Program-made: the position numbers and the translations under genes
Assembly (NCBI GenBank): GCA_947498025.1
Contig: CANMJR010000016.1
Span: forward strand, 1-58,153
DNA from: Helicobacteraceae bacterium
GTDB lineage: Bacteria > Campylobacterota > Campylobacteria > Campylobacterales > Sulfurimonadaceae
Direction: 5' to 3'
DNA length: 58,153 nucleotides
Notes under the pieces: generated by a model
What the model was told of the DNA's origin: nothing
The model's input: only the letters and a program-made list of their open reading frames with translations
Database searches by the model: none
In this document: positions 25,917-33,842 of the stretch, piece after piece
Numbering within the stretch: the first letter of the stretch is position 1
Layout of the letters: each line of letters opens with the position of its first letter

Positions 25917-26344
25917 ACTTGTTTACAATTGGATATACTCAAAAAAGTGCAGAAGAATTTTTTACTTTATTGACTAAGAATGGTGTCAAAAAACTCATTG
26001 ATATAAGGCTAAATAATACATCTCAATTAGCAGGCTTTGCAAATGCAAAGCACCTACCTTATTTATTAAAACTTCACAATATCGGATATGAATACAAAAC
26101 AAAATTTGCGCCGACAAAAGAACTCTTAAAAGGTTATCAGGACGAAAATATAGATTGGGAAGAATATGAAAAGCAATATAACCAAATTTTAATAAATAGA
26201 GAGGTGTTAAATAATCTATTCCTATCTGAATTCGAAGATGCAGTTTTATTGTGCAGTGAACCGACAGCGGAACAATGTCATCGACGATTGGTGGCAGAGT
26301 ATATAGCAAAACATTTTGAAAATGTTAATATCAAGCACTTGTAA
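25913..26344 (+). CDS. DUF488 protein B, short paralogue
   Basis: The product is 143 aa: FTIGYTQKSAEEFFTLL, LIDIRLNNTSQLAGFA and LLCSEPTAEQCHRRLVAEY. All DUF488 blocks are present, but DVRSTP is replaced by DIRLNNTSQ, and the C-terminal extension of the first paralogue is missing. It overlaps protein A by ATGA and is followed after ten bases by the dual-OB gene. Two unlike DUF488 copies in one operon suggest a heterodimer or a pair with divided roles (inference). Confidence 0.85.
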   Translation: MNLFTIGYTQKSAEEFFTLLTKNGVKKLIDIRLNNTSQLAGFANAKHLPYLLKLHNIGYEYKTKFAPTKELLKGYQDENIDWEEYEKQYNQILINREVLNNLFLSEFEDAVLLCSEPTAEQCHRRLVAEYIAKHFENVNIKHL

Positions 26345-26354
26345 AGGATGAAAC

Positions 26355-27059
26355 ATGGAAATTATTATTACGGATTTAACTAGATTTAATACATCAGATA
26401 AAGTATGTATCGCAGGAATTAATATTAATACGAATAAATGCATTAGACCTATGCCTTATCTTACTGCCACTAAGTGTGAGGAATTGAATATTTTGCCAGG
26501 TTCAAAACTTAATGGAGACTTTCAGCAAAATACAAGTAGAGGGTTCCCTCATAGTGAAGATAATTATTACAATAATCTCACACATAATGGTGCATGTACA
26601 GCTGATGAATTTCATGAAGTATTAAATAATACAATTGCTGCCTCTGTTTCAGATGGATTTGGTTATTTATTTCCTGAAGGAGGGAAAGTGATTCCCTACA
26701 CAAACATACCACATCAATCAATTGTAACAGTAACAGTTAAATCTTCTCAAATTAGAATAGTGAAAGATAGTTTTAGTCACGGAAAAATTAAATTAAATTT
26801 GAAAGATAATGATAATAAAAAATATACATATTTACCAATAACTGATTTGGGCTTTTATAATTATGCGATGAAACATTTTGATGATATAGATTTTCCAGAA
26901 AAAATTAATGTTTTTATTGATGAACAGGAAGAGCTATATTTAAGAGTGGGTTTAAGCGGAAGATATGCTGATAATAATGGTAGAGATGGTTATTGGCTTC
27001 AAATAAATGGGATATATACATTTCCAAATTTTGATACAGAAATACGTAGTTATACATAA
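26355..27059 (+). CDS. dual OB-fold-like protein of the DUF488 cassette
   Basis: The product is 234 aa. The start EIIITDLTRFNTSDKVCIAG and NTNKCIRPMPYL resemble the dual-OB domain found in proteins that accompany DUF488 genes. Two beta-rich segments (about 1-130 and 135-234) are joined by IVTVTVKSSQIRIV, the expected start of a second OB fold; the end has GLSGRYADNNGRDGYWLQI. No enzymatic motif is visible, so a nucleic-acid or nucleotide-binding role is plausible. It is the last gene of the cassette; immediately downstream lie only gene remnants and repeats. Confidence 0.65.
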   Translation: MEIIITDLTRFNTSDKVCIAGININTNKCIRPMPYLTATKCEELNILPGSKLNGDFQQNTSRGFPHSEDNYYNNLTHNGACTADEFHEVLNNTIAASVSDGFGYLFPEGGKVIPYTNIPHQSIVTVTVKSSQIRIVKDSFSHGKIKLNLKDNDNKKYTYLPITDLGFYNYAMKHFDDIDFPEKINVFIDEQEELYLRVGLSGRYADNNGRDGYWLQINGIYTFPNFDTEIRSYT

Positions 27060-27133
27060 AGATAGATGCAAAAACAAAGTTAGTATCTTGGCATGTGGAA
27101 ATCAAAAGAAAGTCATATGTCAAATAGTCATAA

Positions 27134-27372
27134 AATGTACCAAATTTTGTCATTTTTAAAATTGATAGTTCAAAAGTAAATATCGATGTTGTATTTGCTG
27201 ATGAGACTTTGTGGCTAACACAAAAACAACTTGCCGAGCCTTTTGAGGTTAATGTTCCTGCTGTATCAAAACACCTAAAAAATATATTTGAAACGGGAGA
27301 GCTAGAAGAAAACTCAGTTGTTTCCAAAATGGAAACAACTGCAACAGACGGCAAAAACTATAAAACCAATTT
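27134..27372 (+). pseudogene. RhuM-family protein, N-terminal remnant
   Basis: The frame reads NIDVVFADETLWLTQKQLAE and then HLKNIFETGELEENSVV and TATDGKNYKTNF, the winged-helix start of RhuM proteins found near restriction and toxin genes. It has no convincing start and is cut off at about 27373 by a palindromic repeat. The remainder is not found beyond the repeat. Confidence 0.75.
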
Positions 27373-27462
27373 TTCCTCGTTCCCACGGTCTCCGTGGGAA
27401 TGCATACTGCAACAATAACTTGAAATATACACTCCCACGCAGGAGCATGGGAGCGAGGGAAA
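27373..27462. repeat. palindromic GTTCCCACG-type repeat, two hairpins
   Basis: The first hairpin is TTCCCACGG-tct-CCGTGGGAA (27380-27400), the second CTCCCACGC ... GCATGGGAG (27432-27452). The outer ends TTCCTCGTTCCCACG and CATGGGAGCGAGGGAA are themselves inverted, so the whole 90 bp can fold as a unit. A single-hairpin relative is at 31567-31591. Similar CGTTCCCACG...CGTGGGAATGC repeats are common in many bacterial genomes. Confidence 0.8.
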
Positions 27463-27477
27463 CGGCATCTTCGGAAG

Positions 27478-27554
27478 CGATGGCTTGCCTTCGTCAAAGA
27501 GAAATCCTAAAAGTATCGGTTTTCAATCACTCTCATACCGAAGGCAAGCCATCG
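27478..27554. repeat. perfect 16-bp inverted repeat with 45-bp loop
   Basis: CGATGGCTTGCCTTCG at 27478-27493 is matched by CGAAGGCAAGCCATCG at 27539-27554. It directly follows the palindromic repeat above and precedes the DinD remnant, inside a stretch with no intact gene (27060-27968). It may be another mobile palindrome nested in the old gene. Confidence 0.8.
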
Positions 27555-27685
27555 GTTCCAAAAGAAATGAGTTCTTTCACAGTCTCTTCAGTTTTGGAAC
27601 GAGAAAAAGTGCAACTTGTAAGGATTTCTTACAAGTTGGTACAGAAGACGGTAGAACCGTACAAAGAAAAAGTAAACACTACAAT

Positions 27686-27837
27686 CGGGTCAAGATATAT
27701 CAGACCATTTTGCCGATGTCGGGAAAATGGTTGAAATAGTCTCAGGTGCGACAAAAGAGGTGGATGACATTATGCTTACTCGTAATTCATGTTATCCCAT
27801 AGCTCAAAATGGAGATAGCAAAAAAGAGCAGATTGCT
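27686..27837 (+). pseudogene. DinD-like (DNA-damage-inducible protein D) internal fragment
   Basis: The frame reads QDISDHFADVGKMVEIVSGA and TKEVDDIMLTRNSCYPIAQN, a conserved central block of DinD proteins, then GDSKKEQIA before a repeat cuts it off at about 27831. No start or end of the gene is visible. It may once have belonged to the same accessory region as the RhuM remnant. Confidence 0.75.
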
Positions 27838-27889
27838 TCACTCCGTTCGCAATGACGGTCATTCGTCAATGAGGAACGACGAAGCAATC
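27831..27889. repeat. GATTGCTTC...GAAGCAATC palindromic repeat, copy 1
   Basis: The outer arms GATTGCTTC (27831-27839) and GAAGCAATC (27881-27889) flank imperfectly paired CGCAATGACGG / CGTCAATGAGGA. This is the widespread 'GATTGCTTCGTCATTC' class of dispersed palindromes. A second, degenerate copy is at 33980-34036. Confidence 0.8.
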
Positions 27890-27934
27890 CGAGTTTTGCC
27901 GGAAGCTTAATGCAAATTTTCAACTTAAAAGTCG

Positions 27935-27940
27935 TACAAT
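27935..27940 (+). promoter_or_regulatory. candidate -10 box for the PAP2-dgkA-ATPase operon
   Basis: TACAAT lies 28 bases upstream of the PAP2 ATG, followed by a strong AAAGGGGG ribosome site. No clear -35 box is present. Confidence 0.35.
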
Positions 27941-27968
27941 ATATTTTCACCAAAAAAAGGGGGAAATT

Positions 27969-28607
27969 ATGCAGTTTAATGAAAAAATTACTCTTGATGA
28001 ACGGTGGCTTCTCACTATTCTTATCGTTGCTGTTGCCGCTTTTATTGCTTTAACTCTCGCCATGCGTGGCGGTTATTTGGCACAGTTCGACCAAAATATA
28101 TTGCACTGGTTTCATAAAAGAAAAAATCGGGCTTTGGACAGTTTCTTTTCTTCTATTACATGGCTGGGTTCTTTGTGGATACTTTTGCCTCTTTATATCG
28201 TTCTTATACTCACTTTTTCACACTATTTTGAAAATATTGAAAAACTTTTAGGAATTGGATTTTGGGGTGCATTTTTAACAACATATATTCTCAAATATCA
28301 GCTCGATAGAAAACGACCTCGTTTTTTTTCTACCATCTACGAACTGCCTATTGACCCCTCTTTCCCGAGTGCGCATACTTCTCAAATTGTTACCTTTACT
28401 CTTTTGTTTTGGTTCATGGACTATAGCGGAAGTTCTCTATTTGATACTCTCTTTACGGGGGTGTTGCTCTTTATCGCATCGGGGGTTGCACTCTCGCGAA
28501 TGTATCTGCAGGTTCATTTTCCAACCGATGTGCTTGCCGGAGCTCTTGTTGCGATTGCTTGGAGTTGCATAGCCATATTGGTGATAAAATCAGGGGGATT
28601 AGTATGA
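27969..28607 (+). CDS. PAP2-family membrane phosphatase
   Basis: The product is 212 aa with about five to six membrane helices. The three phosphatase motifs are present in order: KYQLDRKRPR (near 118-127), PSFPSAHTS (near 137) and SRMYLQVHFPTDVLAG (near 178), with the catalytic His residues in SAH and VH. PAP2 enzymes dephosphorylate phosphatidate, undecaprenyl diphosphate or phosphatidylglycerophosphate at the outer face of the inner membrane. Its stop overlaps the dgkA start (ATGA), so a role in lipid recycling together with DgkA is plausible. Confidence 0.9.
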   Translation: MQFNEKITLDERWLLTILIVAVAAFIALTLAMRGGYLAQFDQNILHWFHKRKNRALDSFFSSITWLGSLWILLPLYIVLILTFSHYFENIEKLLGIGFWGAFLTTYILKYQLDRKRPRFFSTIYELPIDPSFPSAHTSQIVTFTLLFWFMDYSGSSLFDTLFTGVLLFIASGVALSRMYLQVHFPTDVLAGALVAIAWSCIAILVIKSGGLV

Positions 28608-28993
28608 AAAACAAGTTTTTAGATACGGGTGAGCATGGGTATCATCCCCTGAAAAAATTTAAAATCATCCTTTCGGGTTTACGCTTTGCCGTACTGTATG
28701 ATTTCAGCGTTATGTATAAAATCGTGGTATCGGTTGCAATACTCATCCCCGTTTTCATCTTTAATGAGTGGGTGGATGCTTCATTAATCATCCTCTCTAC
28801 CGGAGTCATGTTATCGGCGGAACTCTTCAACACCTCTATTGAGGCAGTTTGTGATTTTATGGAAACCCGTTACGATGAAAAAATCGGTATTATAAAAGAT
28901 ATTGCGGCAGCGGCTGCCGGAATTGCCATTTTTGTGTGGATAATCATCATATCTTTAGAAGTGATGAAAGTAATAAAAGTTTTTTTACAATGA
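28604..28993 (+). CDS. dgkA: diacylglycerol kinase
   Basis: From the ATG at 28604, which overlaps the PAP2 stop, the product is 129 aa. It shows the DgkA pattern: amphipathic N-terminus (KKFKIILSGLRFAV), three membrane helices and the active-site block ELFNTSIEAVCDFMETRYDEK followed by KDIAAAAAG. It phosphorylates diacylglycerol or undecaprenol at the inner membrane. Flanked by a lipid phosphatase, it completes an opposing kinase/phosphatase pair. An in-frame upstream start at 28559 lies inside the PAP2 gene and is unlikely. Confidence 0.93.
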   Translation: MKNKFLDTGEHGYHPLKKFKIILSGLRFAVLYDFSVMYKIVVSVAILIPVFIFNEWVDASLIILSTGVMLSAELFNTSIEAVCDFMETRYDEKIGIIKDIAAAAAGIAIFVWIIIISLEVMKVIKVFLQ

Positions 28994-31530
28994 CACTTTC
29001 TCCTTCGCCATGGGCTCAAAAGATAGATGATTTACTTTTAGACTTAAATACTACCCCTAACGGATTGGAGATTGTTGAGGCTCGTGAGCGTTATGAGGAG
29101 TTTGGTCCCAATGTCTTGAATGAAGAGGAGAGCTCCAAAGTTGCAATCTTTCTCAATCAATTTGCCAGTCCTATCGTGCTTATTTTGGTGGCAGCAGCAG
29201 TTATAAGTGCATTTATGGATCATACTAAAGATGCAATTATTATTTCAGTTATACTTATTATTAATGCACTACTCGGCTTTTATCAAGAGCTAAAAGCAGA
29301 AACCTCAATTGGGTCGCTTCAAAAACTTACAGAGAGCCACTCTCGAGTTTTACGCAACGGCATAGAAACTATACTTCCCTCTCGGGAGCTCGTCCCCGGG
29401 GATATTGTTATGGTAGGAGAGGGGGATGTAGTTCCTGCCGACATGCGTCTGTTGCAATCATTTGCTTTGCAAGTCGATGAAGCACTCTTAACCGGAGAAT
29501 CCTTGGCATGTGATAAAGGAAGCGAAGCTGTTTTGGCGGAGACGGCGCTACTTTATGAGCAAAAAAACTGCCTCTTTTGCGGCACATCCGTTGTTCGTGG
29601 AAAGGGAGTCGGTGCCGTTTTTGCGACGGCAGAATCGACGGTTATGGCTCACATTGCACAAGCGGCACAGCAAAGCTCTCCTCACTCTCCTCTCACTCAG
29701 GCAATCCGTCATCTGTCGGCGAGACTATTGGGAGCGATAATCACGATTCTTTTCGTGTTGGGAATAATCTCGCTCTATCAAGGACGGAGCGTTGATGAAA
29801 CAGTTATGATTTTGCTCGCACAGCTGGTCTCTTCCGTTCCCGAAGGGCTTCCCATCGTTATCACGGTTATATTGGCCATGGGGGCATATCGTCTGAGCCA
29901 TCATAAGATTTTGGTGCGTCATCTTCCTTCCGTAGAATCACTGGGGAGTGCGACCCTTATTGCAACGGATAAAACAGGAACCATTACCGAGGGGATACTG
30001 TCAGTAAAAGAGTCTTTCGCTCTTGATGTGAGCCAGTTACGCCGATGTGCGGCACTATGCAACGATGCCAGAGAGCAACAAGGGGACAGCGTCGATATCG
30101 CTTTATCTCGTTGGCTTGGGAGTGATTTCGACATCTTAAATGCTGATTCTGAGCGTGTTTTTGATCACCCCTTTGATCCGGTGTCGCGGATGATGGCAAC
30201 GGTGAATCGTGTCGATAGTGTTGATAAACTGCATGTCAAAGGGGCATACGAAGCACTTTCGGCGCATAGCACGAACAGCGCCGAAGAGCGTAAAATTTTG
30301 AGTGATGTACATGATATGATGGCGTTGCAAGGGTTAAGAGTGTTGGCGTTTGGCGTGAGCGATAGCGAATGGGAGAATCCGCATCAATGGAAAATCACGA
30401 TAGTAGGTCTTGTAGGATTTGCCGATAGAGCCAAAGAGGGGGTTAAAGAGGCAATCGAACTTGCTAAAAATGCAGGGGTTCGTCTCATCATGATTACGGG
30501 GGACAATCCGATTACCGCAGGTGTCATCGCAAAAGAGGTTGGCATGATGAAGGAGGGGGATTCGATTCTTCTGGGAAAAGAGATTGATACTCTAAGCGAC
30601 GATGCCCTTTTAAACTCTTTAAAACACACTTCAGTTATTGCCCGTGCCATGCCTGAGCATAAATATCGAATCGTCCGGATTCTTCAAAAAGGGGGCGATG
30701 TTGTTGCAGTTACAGGCGATGGGGTCAATGATGTTCCAGCACTCAAGGCGGCTGATCTGGGAATTGCCATGGGAAGCGGAAGCGAAGCGGCTAAATCCTC
30801 TGCCAAAATGGTCATTGTCGATAACAATCTTGGTGTCATCATCAATGCGATCCGTCAGGGAAGAGTAATAGCCGACAACCTTCGCAAAGTAATTTTTTAT
30901 CTTTTATCGACAAGTCTTGGCGAAATTATTATTATTACCTGTGCTATCGTGATGGCACTCCCCCTTCCGGTTCATCCGACTCAGATATTGTGGGTGAATA
31001 TTGTTACGGATGGAGTCTGTGATAAAACTTTTGCCGTCTGCAAAGAGGAGGGGGATGTGATGCATCGCGGAGTTCGTCCGCTAAGCAGACAGTTTTTTGA
31101 CCCTATTTTGGTTTATCGGATTATTTGGTTTGCATCTGCGACTGCAGTGATGGTGCTGGGGCTGTTTTTGTATCTGCTCTCACACAACTACTCCCATGAC
31201 AAGGCTATGACCGCCGCGTTTACAACTCTTGTCATGGCACAATGGATTAATGCTGTTCTTTCGCAGAAGGAGTCAGAACCCTTTTTCAAAAATATCCGAA
31301 CCAGCCTCGGCATCAACCCTTGGATATGGGCAGGAGTTACTCTTGGAATGGGTTTACAAACGATAGCTCTTTATATCCTTCCGGAGTGGTTCCATGTCAT
31401 ACCTCCGAGCGCCGAAATGTGGGGATATATTTTGATTGCATCCCTCGGAATTTTTACTTTGGCGGAGGGGTATAAATGGGCTGAATATGGTTATTTGAAA
31501 AGGGTACGAGGCACCTTTTTTTGGCAGTGA
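28990..31530 (+). CDS. P-type cation-transporting ATPase (P2 type)
   Basis: From the ATG at 28990, overlapping the dgkA stop by ATGA, the product is 846 aa. A cation-ATPase N-domain is followed by ten or so membrane helices, the actuator loop with LLTGESL, SVPEGLPIV in helix 4, DKTGTIT with the phosphorylated Asp at about 327, and the hinge VTGDGVNDVPALK. Helix 6 has NIVTDG, the N ... D pair of calcium- and related P2 pumps, but the following segment (VCDKTFAVCKEEGDVM) departs from the usual LPALALG-type sequence. Ca2+ or another divalent or monovalent cation is possible; the ion cannot be fixed by eye. It is the last gene of the operon. Confidence 0.9.
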   Translation: MTLSPSPWAQKIDDLLLDLNTTPNGLEIVEARERYEEFGPNVLNEEESSKVAIFLNQFASPIVLILVAAAVISAFMDHTKDAIIISVILIINALLGFYQELKAETSIGSLQKLTESHSRVLRNGIETILPSRELVPGDIVMVGEGDVVPADMRLLQSFALQVDEALLTGESLACDKGSEAVLAETALLYEQKNCLFCGTSVVRGKGVGAVFATAESTVMAHIAQAAQQSSPHSPLTQAIRHLSARLLGAIITILFVLGIISLYQGRSVDETVMILLAQLVSSVPEGLPIVITVILAMGAYRLSHHKILVRHLPSVESLGSATLIATDKTGTITEGILSVKESFALDVSQLRRCAALCNDAREQQGDSVDIALSRWLGSDFDILNADSERVFDHPFDPVSRMMATVNRVDSVDKLHVKGAYEALSAHSTNSAEERKILSDVHDMMALQGLRVLAFGVSDSEWENPHQWKITIVGLVGFADRAKEGVKEAIELAKNAGVRLIMITGDNPITAGVIAKEVGMMKEGDSILLGKEIDTLSDDALLNSLKHTSVIARAMPEHKYRIVRILQKGGDVVAVTGDGVNDVPALKAADLGIAMGSGSEAAKSSAKMVIVDNNLGVIINAIRQGRVIADNLRKVIFYLLSTSLGEIIIITCAIVMALPLPVHPTQILWVNIVTDGVCDKTFAVCKEEGDVMHRGVRPLSRQFFDPILVYRIIWFASATAVMVLGLFLYLLSHNYSHDKAMTAAFTTLVMAQWINAVLSQKESEPFFKNIRTSLGINPWIWAGVTLGMGLQTIALYILPEWFHVIPPSAEMWGYILIASLGIFTLAEGYKWAEYGYLKRVRGTFFWQ

Positions 31531-31566
31531 TGCTACAGAGTGAATATATGCTATTGTAATTGTATG

Positions 31567-31591
31567 CATTCCCACGGAGATCGTGGGAATG
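31567..31591. repeat. GTTCCCACG-type palindrome, single hairpin
   Basis: CATTCCCACG-gagat-CGTGGGAATG is a perfect 10-bp stem. It lies 36 bases after the P-type ATPase stop and 12 bases from the stop of a short minus-strand frame that it may have truncated. It could serve as a terminator for the ATPase operon. Confidence 0.8.
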
Positions 31592-31602
31592 AGAGAAATT
31601 CC

Positions 31603-31707
31603 TTAATGTGGAAAATTTATAATAGCAGAGTCAAAGGCAAAAGCCGATGAAACAAGAACGGCAGATGCTGGGACTAAGAGAGTGAGTTTCGTTAGGAGTT
31701 TTGTCAT
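31603..31707 (-). CDS. short secreted-peptide gene, probably truncated
   Basis: The 34-codon frame starts at an ATG with an AAGGAACC site and encodes a strong signal peptide (TKLLTKLTLLVPASAVLVSS-AFA) followed by only ten residues (FDSAIINFPH). It lies downstream of the YqhA-like gene on the same strand. The stop is 12 bases from a palindromic repeat, which suggests that an insertion removed the rest of an exported protein. It may also be a genuine small peptide. Confidence 0.5.
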   Translation of the reverse strand: MTKLLTKLTLLVPASAVLVSSAFAFDSAIINFPH

Positions 31708-31760
31708 TTTTTGGTTCCTTTTGATTATTTTGTTCTAGTATCTTTTGCCATCAATTATTT

Positions 31761-32588
31761 TTATACACGGGCTGAAGATACGTCAGGTAGATTGGTATGC
31801 TTATCTTCCATATTCGAATGAGCATCCTCTGGGTGCATTTTTGCTACATATGCCAGAATTAATGCAGATACTATAAATACTAAATGCACGATTACAGCCC
31901 ACATAACATTGAAATTAAATTTTTCCTGCACTTCATTATGCTGTTCGAGACCTAGAAATATTTGTAATAAATGAACTGATGATATTGCTACGATGGAAGA
32001 GGCAATTTTTGTTTTAAGGTCACTAATACCAATTTTACCAAGCCATGACGGTCCACCTTCTCCAGCTTTTATTCTAGAAACCGTGTTTTCATAGCCACTA
32101 ATAAGTACCATTACGATAAGAGAGCCGATAAGCAGGTGATCCAAAACTGTCAGGATTTCAATAATAAACGACTCTCTATGCTTTGCCAAAGCAATTGGAT
32201 TACCATTATGCAACCCCCACATTACATCCCAAGACATTGGAACTAAATGTAAAATATCACTTATTACTTCAAATGCCAAAGCCAACATCACAAGCGCACC
32301 AAACAAATATACTGGTAGCATCAGCCAGCGAGACCAAAATAACAGCGTCTCAAAGAATTTTTCAACCCTATTACTTGGTGAAAAGCCAAACATTGTTTCT
32401 TCTTCTACTGACTGATAGATTTTATTTGGCAGACGAGTTTTAACATTTTCGTACACAGCTTGTTTTATCTCATTTGCTAAATCTGCAATTTCTTGGTCAT
32501 TTATAGAATTGTGCAAGTTGTTATTCAGCTTTTGTGATAACTTCTCACTTGTTTTGTAAATACTATGTTCTTCTTGTGTAGATGACAT
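31761..32588 (-). CDS. UPF0114/YqhA-like membrane protein
   Basis: The product is 275 aa. An N-terminal helical, charged extension of about 90 residues precedes a UPF0114 domain: FFETLLFWSRWLMLPVYLFG, ILTVLDHLLIGSLIVMVLIS and GKIGISDLKTKIASSIVAIS, with four membrane helices and a short cytoplasmic end. The family is often co-regulated with cation or acid stress genes but has no established activity. The extension is longer than in YqhA of enterobacteria. Confidence 0.85.
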   Translation of the reverse strand: MSSTQEEHSIYKTSEKLSQKLNNNLHNSINDQEIADLANEIKQAVYENVKTRLPNKIYQSVEEETMFGFSPSNRVEKFFETLLFWSRWLMLPVYLFGALVMLALAFEVISDILHLVPMSWDVMWGLHNGNPIALAKHRESFIIEILTVLDHLLIGSLIVMVLISGYENTVSRIKAGEGGPSWLGKIGISDLKTKIASSIVAISSVHLLQIFLGLEQHNEVQEKFNFNVMWAVIVHLVFIVSALILAYVAKMHPEDAHSNMEDKHTNLPDVSSARV

Positions 32589-32792
32589 TTTTTCTCCTTT
32601 TTCGTTTTTATTGCTTTAAATTGAATAATCACATGTGAAATGCTTCATCGCCTAATATTACTTTTTACCATCGCTGATATTTTGATTATCTAGTCGCTCC
32701 TCAATCTATCAAGTTGTTTCTTTTCTCTTTCTTAATAATATAGTAAAGCACATTGTATCTTATAAAATTGAAGCATTATTTAAGCCCATGGG

Positions 32793-33019
32793 ATGGATAT
32801 GAAAAAATTTGCGAATGCTGAAGTTGATGATATAGCTAGATTTCATCAAAAGATTTCTAGCAATATAAAAAAATACGAAAAGCCAAAGGCATGAGTCAGC
32901 TTGATGTTGCTCAGACTATAGGCATGACATCTGTGACTTTTTATACCAATGCCGAAAACATTAAACTTTATCTTTCTCTCTTTCGACGCGGCAATGTTTT
33001 TGCATGTTTTGCCTCTTAA
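32793..33019 (+). pseudogene. Xre-family regulator, frameshifted
   Basis: The first frame starts MDMKKFANAEVDDIARF and breaks near 32880; the next frame continues KAKGMSQLDVAQTIGMTSVT with FYTNAEN, a typical Xre/Cro helix-turn-helix. The end (to TAA at 33017) does not look like the usual tail of such proteins. One base is missing or extra in the A-rich run near 32866-32880. The remaining gap 32589-32792 and 33020-33130 holds nothing recognised. Confidence 0.65.
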
Positions 33020-33135
33020 AACGGTACTGATTTTGTGAAGAGTTTTTGTTTTCTAAGATTTTTATTTAGAATTGTGATTAAGTGATTGTTTTATATGTAG
33101 GATTTTCACATGAGTGGATTTTGTTTGGAATGGAC

Positions 33136-33169
33136 TTGACAAATTTATATATATGAACATATAATATGT
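33136..33169 (+). promoter_or_regulatory. sigma-70 promoter with palindromic operator for the toxin-antitoxin pair
   Basis: TTGACA (33136-33141) and TATAAT (33160-33165) are spaced by 18 bases, an unusually good match to the consensus for this bacterial class. The palindrome ACATAT-A-ATATGT (33157-33169) covers the -10 box, and outer ATATATG / CATATAT arms surround it. This fits self-repression by the antitoxin encoded 27 bases further on. Confidence 0.7.
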
Positions 33170-33195
33170 ACATATATATAAACAAGGATAAGCGA

Positions 33196-33444
33196 ATGTT
33201 AGAATTAAGTGTATCCCAAGCACAAACACAATTTACAAAGCTTTTAAATCAAGTTGTGCTGATAGTAGATAAAAAATCACATACCAAAAAGGCTGTTATT
33301 CTGCCTTATGAGGAGTATAACAGACTTTTAGCCGGGTCTATTAAAAAAGAAAATTTGGAAAATGGTTCTTTTAACCAGTTTATTGGTCTGTTGGATGGCG
33401 AGTTCACAACAACTGATGAGAAATATAATGAGATAATCAAGTGA
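33196..33444 (+). CDS. Phd/YefM-type antitoxin
   Basis: From the ATG at 33196 (AAGGATAAG site) the product is 82 aa: LELSVSQAQTQFTKLLNQV and KAVILPYEEYNRLLAG are the Phd/YefM DNA-binding and dimer pattern; the C-terminal part (NGSFNQFIGLLDGEF) would bind the toxin. Its stop overlaps the GTG start of the PIN toxin gene. An upstream start at 33166 would place the operator inside the gene and is unlikely. Confidence 0.8.
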   Translation: MLELSVSQAQTQFTKLLNQVVLIVDKKSHTKKAVILPYEEYNRLLAGSIKKENLENGSFNQFIGLLDGEFTTTDEKYNEIIK

Positions 33445-33842
33445 AAATATTTTTAGATACAAATATATTTTTGGATTTAATTTTCAAAAGAGAAGATTAT
33501 AACGAAGCGGTGTTGATATTTAATGCCATAGAGAAACAGATTTTTGAAGGGTTTGTTCTTGATATTACACTTTTAAATATTGATTATGTAGCTAAAAAAC
33601 AAGTGAAAGATATACGAGCATTTTTGAGTTTAATCAATAAAAATATGAGTGTAATTGGAGCAAATAATGAAATCATTGATGAAGCACTCCATTTGGATAA
33701 CAATGATTTAGAAGATAATGTTCAATATATCAGTGCGAAAAATATTGGATGCACTCTTATAGTGAGCAATGACAAGAATTTTTATAGTCAAAATGTAGAA
33801 AAATATAATAGTGTGGAATTTGTTGAAAAATACATAAAGTAG
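33441..33842 (+). CDS. PIN-domain toxin (VapC-like)
   Basis: The product is 133 aa from a GTG. MKIFLDTNIFLDLIF has the first PIN Asp and conserved Asn, EADE-like acidic positions follow (a Glu in KREDYNEAV, Asp in NNDLEDNVQYISAK), and CTLIVSNDKNFY holds the last Asp of the active site. It should be a ribonuclease neutralised by the co-encoded antitoxin. Pairing of a Phd-type antitoxin with a PIN toxin is seen in other bacteria. Confidence 0.85.
   Translation: MKIFLDTNIFLDLIFKREDYNEAVLIFNAIEKQIFEGFVLDITLLNIDYVAKKQVKDIRAFLSLINKNMSVIGANNEIIDEALHLDNNDLEDNVQYISAKNIGCTLIVSNDKNFYSQNVEKYNSVEFVEKYIK

Noticed and set aside
27318-27739. Overlapping plus-strand frames of 84-138 codons in the remnant region
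   Set aside because: They run through palindromic repeats and out of frame over the RhuM and DinD pieces; the translation shows no coherent family.
27373-27889. Clustered palindromes considered as a CRISPR array
   Set aside because: The repeats differ in sequence, spacing is irregular, and there are no spacers of constant length or cas genes.
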